NCBI RefSeq assembly: GCF_003477995.1
Contig: NZ_QUEM01000002.1
Location: 124,001-188,000 of the forward strand
Reading direction: 5' to 3'
DNA from: Bacteroides sp. OF04-15BH
GTDB taxonomy: Bacteria; Bacteroidota; Bacteroidia; Bacteroidales; Bacteroidaceae
Length of the DNA stretch: 64,000 nt
Shown: positions 37,331 to 44,583 of the stretch, in pieces
Position numbering within the stretch: position 1 is the stretch's first letter
How the letters are laid out: the number at the start of each line of letters is the position of its first letter
Translations under genes and position numbers: made by a program
The notes under the pieces: model-generated
The model's input: only the letters and a program-made list of their open reading frames with translations
What the model was told of the DNA's origin: nothing
Databases searched by the model: none

Positions 37331-37361
37331 TTTGCAGTTACAAAAAATAGTAGTACCTTTG
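37331..37361 (+). promoter_or_regulatory. Consensus promoter of the tRNA-Gln pair
   Basis: TTTG at 37331-37334 and TACCTTTG at 37354-37361 are separated by 19 bp, matching both Bacteroidota elements. The first tRNA base is 17 bp beyond. Confidence 0.7.
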
Positions 37362-37378
37362 CATCCAGAAACAGATAA

Positions 37379-37449
37379 TGGGCTATGGTGTAATGGTAAC
37401 ACAACAGATTCTGGTCCTGTTTTTCTTGGTTCGAATCCAGGTAGCCCAA
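37379..37449 (+). tRNA. tRNA-Gln(CUG), copy 1
   Basis: The cloverleaf has a perfect acceptor stem (TGGGCTA with TAGCCCA) and a D-arm GTGT/ACAC. The anticodon arm is ACAGA-TTCTGGT-CCTGT, with anticodon CTG reading CAG. The T-arm is CTTGG-TTCGAAT-CCAGG. The weak acceptor pair U1-A72 is typical of tRNA-Gln. The fifth anticodon-stem pair is an A31-C39 mismatch. CCA is not encoded. Confidence 0.9.
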
Positions 37450-37478
37450 CTTTTTTCTACTATTATTTATTATTTTCT

Positions 37479-37549
37479 TGGGCTATGGTGTAATGGTAAC
37501 ACAACAGATTCTGGTCCTGTTTTTCTTGGTTCGAATCCAGGTAGCCCAA
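37479..37549 (+). tRNA. tRNA-Gln(CUG), copy 2
   Basis: Identical over all 71 bases to the copy exactly 100 bp upstream, including the A31-C39 mismatch. A 29-nt A/T-rich spacer separates them. Both are probably cut from one transcript starting at the 37354 promoter. Confidence 0.9.
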
Positions 37550-37555
37550 CAGAAG

Positions 37556-37582
37556 AAGATCGCTCCGGCGATCTTTTTTTGT
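37556..37582 (+). terminator. Terminator of the tRNA-Gln pair
   Basis: AAGATCGC at 37556-37563 pairs with GCGATCTT at 37568-37575 around a 4-nt loop, followed by a run of T. This is a textbook intrinsic terminator 6 bp after the second tRNA. Confidence 0.85.
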
Positions 37583-37655
37583 TTTTGTTCCTTTCTGCGC
37601 TTCCGCTGTCGGGTGGGAGCCTGCCCCATATTCTTTTTGCTTTCCGGCTCTTTAA

Positions 37656-37723
37656 TAATTCATTTCGATGAATGCATCATTTCATTTTGATGATTTGAAA
37701 AAATCATCAGGATGGTTTTTTCG
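37656..37723 (-). repeat. Dispersed palindromic repeat, copy 3 (reverse orientation)
   Basis: On the minus strand this reads AAAAACCATCCTGATGATTT, then TCAAATCATCnnnATGAA and GCATTCATCGAAATGAATT. It keeps the order and spacing of subunits seen in copies 1, 2 and 4, but is the most diverged. It lies between the convergent tRNA-Gln unit and the DUF349 gene. Confidence 0.6.
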
Positions 37724-37749
37724 CGTCATTTCGGCGCGGCAGATACAAA

Positions 37750-37780
37750 AATAGGCTGCACCCTGACGGCGCAGCCTATT
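37750..37780 (-). terminator. Terminator of the DUF349 gene
   Basis: AATAGGCTGC at 37750-37759 pairs with GCAGCCTATT at 37771-37780. On the minus strand it is followed by TTTTGTATC. It lies 22 bp after the stop codon. Confidence 0.8.
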
Positions 37781-37802
37781 CCTGAAATATCAAGCTATAT
37801 TC

Positions 37803-39602
37803 TTATTTGCTCTTTTCCTCGTCGATGGCTTTGATCTTCTCTTTCAGAATAGCGAGTTCTTCTTTCAGTTTCTCCACTTTCTTGTTCAGCTCGTTCACCA
37901 GACTGTTGCCCTTTTTAGAATTGAAGGAAAGGAAGCCCAGATTGTTCTCATAGGTCTTGATTTCATTCTTCATATTCTCATAGGCACGCATCAGTCGGTC
38001 GCGTTCACGGTTCAGCGTGTTGCCGCCCTTCTCGGCAGAAGACTTCAGGTTGCTTCTGAAGTTATTGATTCTGCGCTTGGCGTTGCTCTTGTTGATGGCT
38101 TCAAACAGTTTGTCGGCCAGCTCGCGGTATTCGGCATAGATCTTGTCCTTTTCCTTGAAAGGCACATGACCGGTTTCGTTCCACTCTTTGGCCAGTTTGC
38201 GTACTGTGTCGGCGCAAGAGTCGATTTCCTCTACCGCAATGTTCTTGAGCTGTTCGATAATGCTCTTCTTCTTTTCCAGATTTTCATTTTCCTGGCTCTG
38301 TACAGACGAAGTAGCCTTGCCCTTCTGCTCGAAGAAATAGTCGCAGGCACCGATGAAGCGTTTCCACAAAGACTCAGAGTACTTCTTAGGTACCGGTCCG
38401 ATGGTTTTCCACTCCTTCTGCAGCTTGGTCAGAATATCGCCGGTAGCCTTCCAGTCGGTGCTGTCCTTTAAGGATTCAGCCTTTTCGCACAACTGCTTCT
38501 TCAGTTCCAGATTCTTGTTCTGGCTTTCTTTCAGATATTTGAAGAATGCGGCTTTCTGTTCGAAGAAACGGTCGCAGGCAGCTCTGAAGCGCTCGAAGAT
38601 TTTTACATTCATCTTCTGCGGAGCGAAGCCGATTTCCTTCCATTCGGCCTGTATCTTGATGATGTCCTGAGTAGCCTGTTCCCAGTCGGCAAAGGTCTTC
38701 AGGTTCGACAGGTCGATTTCTTCAATCTTGACACACAGTTCGGTCTTCTTGGCCAGGTTCTCTTCTTCTTTCTGCTTCAGATCCTCAAAATGCTGTTGAT
38801 GTCTTTTGTTGATAATGGTTGAAGCGTTCTTGAAGCGGTTCCAGATTTCCTCGCGCAGTTCCTTGGCAACCGGACCGGTTTCCTTATATTCCTGATGCAG
38901 GGCCTGCAACTGTTGGAAGGCAGAAATCACATCGTCTTCCTCGGCCAGCTTCTCGGCAGTCTCGCACAAGCGTGTCTTGATTTCGAGATTCTTCTTGAAA
39001 TCATATTCTCTGAATTCGTGATTCAGTTTGAGCAGGTCGTAGAACTGCTCGGTATATAACTGATAGTTTTTCCAAAGTTCGTTCACCTTGTCGGCCGGCA
39101 CATTGGTGATGGTTTTCCATTCGTTTTGCAGTTCCTTGAACTCGTTATAGTGCTGGTTGGCCTCTTCCGGCGAAGAAATCATGGCTTTGATCTTGTCCAG
39201 GATATCGAATTTCTTCTGCAGATTTTCTGATTTGATGCGTTCCTGCTCGGCCATGATCTCGGCACGCTTTTCCTTGATGATGCGCATCCACTCCTTGAAA
39301 GTCTGCTCGTCGGCATCCACTTCCGGAACAAATTCGTCGGGGTTTCCTCCGGCTTCTACAAAAGCGGCCTTCTTTTCGTTGAGCTCTGCCTTATGAATGC
39401 GGTAGAAGTTCTGTTTGAGGCTGTCCAGTTCCTGTTTGCCGGGGATGTCACTGCTTTGCGCCAGTTTCTTTATGTATTCCAATATTTCTCCTTTAGATTG
39501 CAGCACGACGTTTTTCACTGTTTCTGTTCCTGCTTCGTCTTTGGCAGAAATACATGCGTTGTCTAATCCTTCCAGGGAAGTTGTTTCTTGAGAGTCCATC
39601 AT
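37803..39602 (-). CDS. DUF349 repeat protein
   Basis: The 599-residue, highly charged protein is almost all helical. At least four to five DUF349 units are visible, each ending in a pattern like LWKRFxxACDxFFEQK (IWNRFKNASTIINKRH, FERFRAACDRFFEQKAAFF, LWKRFIGACDYFFEQKG). The C-terminus is a predicted coiled coil (VNELNKKVEKLKEELAILKE). It has no signal peptide. The repeats give an elongated cytosolic rod, and the biochemical role is not known. It is probably transcribed alone. Confidence 0.85.
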   Translation of the reverse strand: MMDSQETTSLEGLDNACISAKDEAGTETVKNVVLQSKGEILEYIKKLAQSSDIPGKQELDSLKQNFYRIHKAELNEKKAAFVEAGGNPDEFVPEVDADEQTFKEWMRIIKEKRAEIMAEQERIKSENLQKKFDILDKIKAMISSPEEANQHYNEFKELQNEWKTITNVPADKVNELWKNYQLYTEQFYDLLKLNHEFREYDFKKNLEIKTRLCETAEKLAEEDDVISAFQQLQALHQEYKETGPVAKELREEIWNRFKNASTIINKRHQQHFEDLKQKEEENLAKKTELCVKIEEIDLSNLKTFADWEQATQDIIKIQAEWKEIGFAPQKMNVKIFERFRAACDRFFEQKAAFFKYLKESQNKNLELKKQLCEKAESLKDSTDWKATGDILTKLQKEWKTIGPVPKKYSESLWKRFIGACDYFFEQKGKATSSVQSQENENLEKKKSIIEQLKNIAVEEIDSCADTVRKLAKEWNETGHVPFKEKDKIYAEYRELADKLFEAINKSNAKRRINNFRSNLKSSAEKGGNTLNRERDRLMRAYENMKNEIKTYENNLGFLSFNSKKGNSLVNELNKKVEKLKEELAILKEKIKAIDEEKSK

Positions 39603-39704
39603 TTTACTTGCTTTTAGTATCTGATTCGGTTTTCAGTCTCTATATTTTTTACAAATTAAAACAAAAAAGAAATTAAGTCCTAAGATTTTTCTGTTTTTTT
39701 CTCT

Positions 39705-40631
39705 TTAAATCCATGTTTTTCTTCTGAAGAACCACATAAACAAGGCTGTCACGATGACCGTGATGCCGATGGCCAACGGAAATCCCCAAGGCGACTGCTC
39801 CATGCCGTTTACCAGGTTCATTCCAAACAAGCTGGCTACCAGGGTCGGGAACATCAGGATGATGGAAATAGAGGTAAGCATCTTCATGACGCTGCTCATG
39901 TTGTTGTTAATCAGGTTGGCATAGGTATCCATCGTGGAATCCAGGATGTTGGCATAGATGGAAGTGGTTTCGCGCGCCTGACTCATCTCGATATTGACGT
40001 CTTCAATCAGGTCGGCGTCCAGCTCGTCGATGGGGAGTTTGAATTTCAGTTTCGACAACAGGGTTTCGTTACCTCTGATGGAGGTAATGAAATAGGTCAG
40101 GCTGTCCTGAAGACGCGAAAGGTTGATCAGGTCGGCATTGTCCACATTGCGGTCCAGATTCTGTTTGGCTTTTTCAATAAGCGTGTTGATCTGCTTCAGC
40201 CGTTTCAGATACCACACTGCCGAAGACAGGAAAAGACGGAACACCAGGTCTACGGAGTCGGTAAAGCCGACACCGCGCTTTTGCTGGTAGCTCACGAAGT
40301 CGATCATCATGTTTGTTTCAAAATTACAAACCGTGATACACACTTCCTTGTTCATGATAATACCCAGGGGGATGGTGGTATATGGGGTTCGGGAGCGTAC
40401 TTCCTTGACATAAGGGATTCGTAAAATAATAAGAATCCAGCCCTCATCAAATTCGTAACGGGCGCGCTCGTCGGTATCGGCGATGTCCATCAGGAAATAA
40501 TCCGGAATCTTCAGGTCCTTTTCCAGAAAGTCAAGATCATCCTGCGTCGGGCAGGTTACTTGAACCCAACAGTTAGGCTCCCAGTTTTCCATCGTTCTCA
40601 GGCCGTTGGCCGTATTCCAGTATGTTCGCAT
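39705..40631 (-). CDS. corA: CorA-family divalent metal transporter
   Basis: The 308-residue protein has a large cytosolic N-domain and two C-terminal membrane helices. The signature Gly-Met-Asn of the selectivity loop is present (LFGMNLVNG), and the last helix ends in FFRRKTWI. CorA pentamers bring Mg2+ (also Co2+/Ni2+) into the cytosol. The protein is slightly shorter than E. coli CorA but complete. It is separated from rsmA by a terminator. Confidence 0.95.
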   Translation of the reverse strand: MRTYWNTANGLRTMENWEPNCWVQVTCPTQDDLDFLEKDLKIPDYFLMDIADTDERARYEFDEGWILIILRIPYVKEVRSRTPYTTIPLGIIMNKEVCITVCNFETNMMIDFVSYQQKRGVGFTDSVDLVFRLFLSSAVWYLKRLKQINTLIEKAKQNLDRNVDNADLINLSRLQDSLTYFITSIRGNETLLSKLKFKLPIDELDADLIEDVNIEMSQARETTSIYANILDSTMDTYANLINNNMSSVMKMLTSISIILMFPTLVASLFGMNLVNGMEQSPWGFPLAIGITVIVTALFMWFFRRKTWI

Positions 40632-40650
40632 GCATCTTCCTCCAATAAAA

Positions 40651-40685
40651 AGTTTCTTATCGGAGTCCAGAAGTGCACTCCGATA
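40651..40685 (-). terminator. Terminator of rsmA
   Basis: TATCGGAGT at 40658-40666 pairs with ACTCCGATA at 40677-40685. On the minus strand a T-rich tract follows (AAACTTTTTATT). It lies between rsmA and corA on the minus strand. Confidence 0.7.
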
Positions 40686-40800
40686 GGTCTAAATGTTTAA
40701 AAAAGTCGCGTAATAATCGTCCATAAGTTATGACCCAGAATTTTCCGTTTGCAAAAATACAAAAAGATTCCTTATATCCTAAAGAAACAGGCTCAATTTA

Positions 40801-41625
40801 TCAAGACAATTCTTGGGTCACAGCATTGGTCAAGGCAATGAAATCGGTCACGGAAAGCTGTTCCGGACGCTTGTTGAAGATTTCATTCTGTAAAAAGACG
40901 CTGTGGTCTTTTACGGCCTCGCCTTTTTGCTGCCTGCGCTGGTCGGCCTCGGCAAACAGAGGCTTGATGGAGTTGCGCAAGGTCTTTCGGCGCTGGTTGA
41001 AGCAGGTCTTTACGATTTTCTTGAACAAGGCTTCGTCGCAGCCCAATGATTCGGTGGCATTTCGTGTCATCCGGATGACGGCACTCTTCACCTTGGGAGG
41101 GGGATTGAAGACATGTTCATGCACGGTAAACAGATAGTCCACATGATACCAGGCCTGGATCAGTACGCTCAGAATGCCGTAAGTCTTGCTTCCGGGACCG
41201 GCGGCAATGCGTTCGGCCACCTCTTTCTGAATCATACCGGTGCAGCAGGGTATCAGCTCCTTGTAGTCGAGCATCTTGAAGAAAATCTGACTCGAGATAT
41301 TGTAGGGATAATTTCCTGTAAGTACAAATGAAGAGCCTCCGAACACTTCCCGAAGGTCCATTTTCAGAAAATCCTGCTCCAGTATATTGCCCTGAAGAGC
41401 CGGAAAGGCCTCTTTCAGATAGGCAACGGATTCATAATCAATTTCCACCACCTTGACCGGACGGTCCTTCTGAATAAGAAACTGAGTCATGACACCCATA
41501 CCCGGACCCACCTCGAGAACGGGAATATTGGGGCATGCGTCTACTGTATCGGCAATGTCCTGGGCTATTTTCAAATCCTTTAAAAAGTGTTGGCCCAAAA
41601 ATTTTTTAGGTTTTACAGACTTCAT
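40801..41625 (-). CDS. rsmA: 16S rRNA (A1518/A1519-N6)-dimethyltransferase KsgA
   Basis: The 274-residue protein begins KPKKFLGQHFLKDLKIAQDI and has the SAM motif EVGPGMGVMTQFL. The catalytic GNYPYNISSQIF corresponds to the NLPY motif. It dimethylates two adenines near the 3' end of 16S rRNA, a late check in 30S assembly. It is divergent from the flippase-like gene, with -7 boxes for both in an 92-bp gap. Confidence 0.97.
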   Translation of the reverse strand: MKSVKPKKFLGQHFLKDLKIAQDIADTVDACPNIPVLEVGPGMGVMTQFLIQKDRPVKVVEIDYESVAYLKEAFPALQGNILEQDFLKMDLREVFGGSSFVLTGNYPYNISSQIFFKMLDYKELIPCCTGMIQKEVAERIAAGPGSKTYGILSVLIQAWYHVDYLFTVHEHVFNPPPKVKSAVIRMTRNATESLGCDEALFKKIVKTCFNQRRKTLRNSIKPLFAEADQRRQQKGEAVKDHSVFLQNEIFNKRPEQLSVTDFIALTNAVTQELS

Positions 41626-41641
41626 TGTTGCTTTTTTATAC

Positions 41642-41663
41642 TACTTTTGTGTATGCAAAGATA
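41642..41663. promoter_or_regulatory. Face-to-face -7 boxes for rsmA and the flippase-like gene
   Basis: TACTTTTG on the plus strand (41642-41649) and TATCTTTG on the minus strand (41656-41663) are 6 bp apart and point towards each other. The two 5' ends should therefore overlap by a few bases. Matches to the -7 consensus are full; -33 elements are weak. Confidence 0.45.
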
Positions 41664-41717
41664 GTATAATCCCCTGCAAAAAGAACAAGCGCAAAGCCTT
41701 TATTTTTGCAGTGGCTT

Positions 41718-42773
41718 ATGAATATCTCGGGGATATTAAGTAATATTAATAAGAAAACTACATTGAAAGACAATAAGATCATAAACTATGCATTTCAAGT
41801 GGTAGGCCCACTGGTTCTGTCGGGACTGATTTTATGGTGGATGTACCGCGGTTTTGACTGGGATGAGTTTTTTGAGGCCTTGACTTATCACACAGACTGG
41901 ACATGGATGCTCCTGTCCATGCCTTTCGGAGTGACGGCACAGGTGTTCCGTGCCTTGCGCTGGAAACAGGCGCTGGAGCCGGTGCAGGAGCATCCCCGCA
42001 CCACGGTTTGTATCAATTCTGTCTATCTCTCTTATGCCGCCAGCCTGGTTATCCCCCGCATCGGCGAGGTGTTGCGCTGCGGCGTGTTGAGCCGCTACGA
42101 CGGTACTTCCTTTTCCAAATCTCTGGGCACAGTGGTGACGGAGCGTATCGTGGATTCCGTGTTTGTGGTGCTGCTCGCCGGTTTTACCATTCTGTTTCAA
42201 ATGCCTGTCTTTGTCACCTTCTTCCGGCAGACGGGGGTGAGTGTGGTCGGTGTGCTGCAAGGCTTTTCGCTCACGGGATATATTGTGACCATCGTGTGCG
42301 TGCTGGCTTTTATTCTGTTGCTGGCATGGCTCGTTAAGCGGCTGTCGGTGTTTAAGAAAACACGGAATGTGTTTGTCGATCTGCGCGACGGACTGATTTC
42401 CTTGCGCAAAATCAAAAGCGTGCCTTTATTCCTATTTTATACGATAGGCATCTGGCTTTCTTATTATCTGCATTTCTATTTCACGTTCTTTTGCTTTGAG
42501 TCTACCTCATCTTTGGGAATGTCGGCCGCTCTGGTGGCCTTTGTCGTAGGATGCTTTGCCGTGCTGGTGCCTACACCAAACGGAGCCGGACCGTGGCATT
42601 TCGCTGTAAAGACCGTGTTGCTGCTCTATGGCGTTCAGGCACAAGACGGAGTGATGTTTGTACTCACCGTGCATACCTTGCAGACACTGCTGGTGCTGGT
42701 GCTGGGACTTTATGCCATTGTGCGCCTGCAGTTCATCCGCAGGATACCGAGACAGGCCGTGTCCCATCCATAA
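41718..42773 (+). CDS. Flippase-like membrane protein (UPF0104 / lysylphosphatidylglycerol synthase TM family)
   Basis: The protein is 351 residues from the ATG at 41718 (a TTG at 41706 is also in frame). It has about eight membrane helices and the family's conserved stretches FRALRWKQAL, YLSYAASLVIPRIGEVLRCG and PTPNGAGPWHFAVKTVLL. It lacks the catalytic domain of MprF, so it is the membrane part only. Relatives are proposed to flip or bind lipids. The substrate is unknown. Confidence 0.88.
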   Translation: MNISGILSNINKKTTLKDNKIINYAFQVVGPLVLSGLILWWMYRGFDWDEFFEALTYHTDWTWMLLSMPFGVTAQVFRALRWKQALEPVQEHPRTTVCINSVYLSYAASLVIPRIGEVLRCGVLSRYDGTSFSKSLGTVVTERIVDSVFVVLLAGFTILFQMPVFVTFFRQTGVSVVGVLQGFSLTGYIVTIVCVLAFILLLAWLVKRLSVFKKTRNVFVDLRDGLISLRKIKSVPLFLFYTIGIWLSYYLHFYFTFFCFESTSSLGMSAALVAFVVGCFAVLVPTPNGAGPWHFAVKTVLLLYGVQAQDGVMFVLTVHTLQTLLVLVLGLYAIVRLQFIRRIPRQAVSHP

Positions 42774-42808
42774 ATGATTTTTGTTAAACCCTAATAACGA
42801 ATAAAACT

Positions 42809-44269
42809 ATGTGCGAAATCAAGAATCTAAATCCACAAATTGTTTGGAAGAATTTCTATGCTTTGACTCAGGTTCCACGTCCATCCGGACATCTCGCAAA
42901 GGTGCAGGCCTTTTTGTTGGACTGGGCTGCAGAGCATCATATAGAGGCATTTAAGGACGGTGGTGAGAATATCGTTTTCAAGAAACCGGCCACTCCGGGT
43001 ATGGAGAACAGAAAGAAAGTGGTGTTGCAGGCCCACATGGATATGGTGCCGCAGAAACTGGAAACCACGGTTCACGATTTTGAAAACGATCCGATTCAGA
43101 CTTACGTAGACGGAGAATGGGTACGTGCCAAGGGTACTACTCTGGGAGCCGACGACGGTATCGGCGTGGCTGCGATTATGGCTGCCTTCGAGGACGAGGA
43201 TTTGAAGCATGGCCCGATGGAAGCCTTGATTACTGCCGACGAAGAAACTTGCATGTATGGTGTGAACCATCTGGCAAATGATGTGCTGAGCGGCGACATC
43301 CTGCTGAACATTGATAACGAGACTATGGGCGAATTTGTGGTAGGAAGTGCCGGTGGCGTGAATATCACTGCCCAGCTGCAATACAATGCCGCAGAAACAG
43401 ATACAGAGGATATTGCCGTGAAGGTATCGCTCAAGGGACTGCGCGGCGGTCACTCCGGACTGGAAATCAACCAGGGACGCGGAAATGCCAATAAGCTGAT
43501 GGCGCGCTTCGTAAAGCAGGCCATTGCCGATGACGACGCACGTCTGGCTTCATGGATTGGTGGCAACATGCGCAATGCCATTCCACGCGAGTGTGAAGTG
43601 GTGCTGACCATTCCGGCTGAGAATCTGGACGACCTGACAGATCTGGTAGCCTACTGCGAGCGTCTGTTCCAGGCAGAATATCAGGGCGTAGAGGAAGATA
43701 TCACGATGACTGTGGAGAAAGTGGAACTTCCGGCACATGAGGTTCCAGAGGAAATCCAGGACAATCTGATTTCTGCAATTCTGGCATGTCACGACGGAGT
43801 GCTGAGAAACATCCCGTCTATTCCACATATTGTAGAGACTTCTTCAAATCTGGCTATTATCAAGATCGGTGAAGGCAAGGCCGAAATCCTGATTCTGGCC
43901 CGCAGTTCAAACGAAGGTATGATGGAATACATCACCACAATGATGGAAAGCTGCTTCGGTATGGCCGGTATGAAGGTGACAACAGACGGACATTACGGAG
44001 CATGGCAACCAAACTTCGATGCCCAGATCACCAGTGTGATGAAAGAGGTATATCAGAAAGTATTTGAGGAGACTCCGGTTGTGCAGGTCGTACATGCCGG
44101 TCTGGAGTGCAGTATCATCGGACAGGTTTATCCGAATATGGAACTGATCAGCTTCGGTCCGACACTCCGTTCACCGCATACTCCAAACGAGCGTTGTAAC
44201 ATTCCTTCAGTAGAGAAGTTCTGGATTTTCCTGAAACACTTGCTGGAGCAGATTCCCGTAAAAGAGTAA
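42809..44269 (+). CDS. pepD: Aminoacyl-histidine dipeptidase (peptidase D, M20 family)
   Basis: The 486-residue protein has the two-zinc M20 site: the His of VLQAHMDMVPQ, the Asp of GADDGIGVAA, the paired Glu of ITADEETCMYG, the Asp of LLNIDNETMG and the C-terminal His of RSPHTPNERC. A dimerisation lid lies at about 205-395. PepD is a cytosolic dipeptidase that releases amino acids from carnosine-like and other dipeptides. It follows the flippase gene by 35 bp and may share its transcript. Confidence 0.96.
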   Translation: MCEIKNLNPQIVWKNFYALTQVPRPSGHLAKVQAFLLDWAAEHHIEAFKDGGENIVFKKPATPGMENRKKVVLQAHMDMVPQKLETTVHDFENDPIQTYVDGEWVRAKGTTLGADDGIGVAAIMAAFEDEDLKHGPMEALITADEETCMYGVNHLANDVLSGDILLNIDNETMGEFVVGSAGGVNITAQLQYNAAETDTEDIAVKVSLKGLRGGHSGLEINQGRGNANKLMARFVKQAIADDDARLASWIGGNMRNAIPRECEVVLTIPAENLDDLTDLVAYCERLFQAEYQGVEEDITMTVEKVELPAHEVPEEIQDNLISAILACHDGVLRNIPSIPHIVETSSNLAIIKIGEGKAEILILARSSNEGMMEYITTMMESCFGMAGMKVTTDGHYGAWQPNFDAQITSVMKEVYQKVFEETPVVQVVHAGLECSIIGQVYPNMELISFGPTLRSPHTPNERCNIPSVEKFWIFLKHLLEQIPVKE

Positions 44270-44309
44270 AAAAGGAAATGATTTTCCGCAAAAGCGGATA
44301 AAAAGATAG

Positions 44310-44342
44310 CAGCCCCAAGGTACTGACAGTGCTTTGGGGCTG
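44310..44342 (+). terminator. Terminator of pepD
   Basis: CAGCCCCAA at 44310-44318 pairs with TTGGGGCTG at 44334-44342, with short further pairing inside and tttgttt after the stem. Confidence 0.75.
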
Positions 44343-44417
44343 TTTGTTTACCGAAAGAAAGCAGGAATGGAATTACGCCGGCAAGGGCAAAACAGAGGCT
44401 TCTGAAATGTTCCCGGT

Positions 44418-44434
44418 TGTTACGATGATGTTAC
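44418..44434 (+). promoter_or_regulatory. Candidate operator: TGTTAC direct repeats 11 bp apart
   Basis: TGTTAC occurs at 44418-44423 and 44429-44434, an 11-bp period as in PhoB-type boxes. GTAACA, its inverse, is at 44500-44505. The site is 150 bp before a phosphate transporter gene. The sequence differs from the E. coli Pho box, so the role is inferred only from spacing and position. Confidence 0.3.
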
Positions 44435-44583
44435 AAATGCGGCATGACCAGTAGAACTCCCGGCAAAAAATAATACTAAAAAACGGATTTAACACCTTTG
44501 TAACACAATTGAAATGTCAAACTGAAAATCTATTTTTATTTTCGCGCTTGCTGAAAGTTGAAATTAATAATCAATTATATTTT

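Larger units (their letters stand above)
44270..44583. other. Intergenic region between pepD and the phosphate transporter (314 bp)
   Basis: It contains the pepD terminator (44310-44342), a pair of TGTTAC direct repeats (44418-44434), an inverted GTAACA at 44500-44505 and a near-consensus CACCTTTG -7 box at 44493-44500. A reading frame from 44509 runs into the transporter, but its 25 extra residues are not transporter-like. I see no separate gene. Confidence 0.6.

Noticed and set aside
37379..37690. Plus-strand ORFs encoding twice the peptide MGYGVMVTQQILVLFFLV
   Set aside because: They are translations of the two tRNA-Gln genes and have no independent support.
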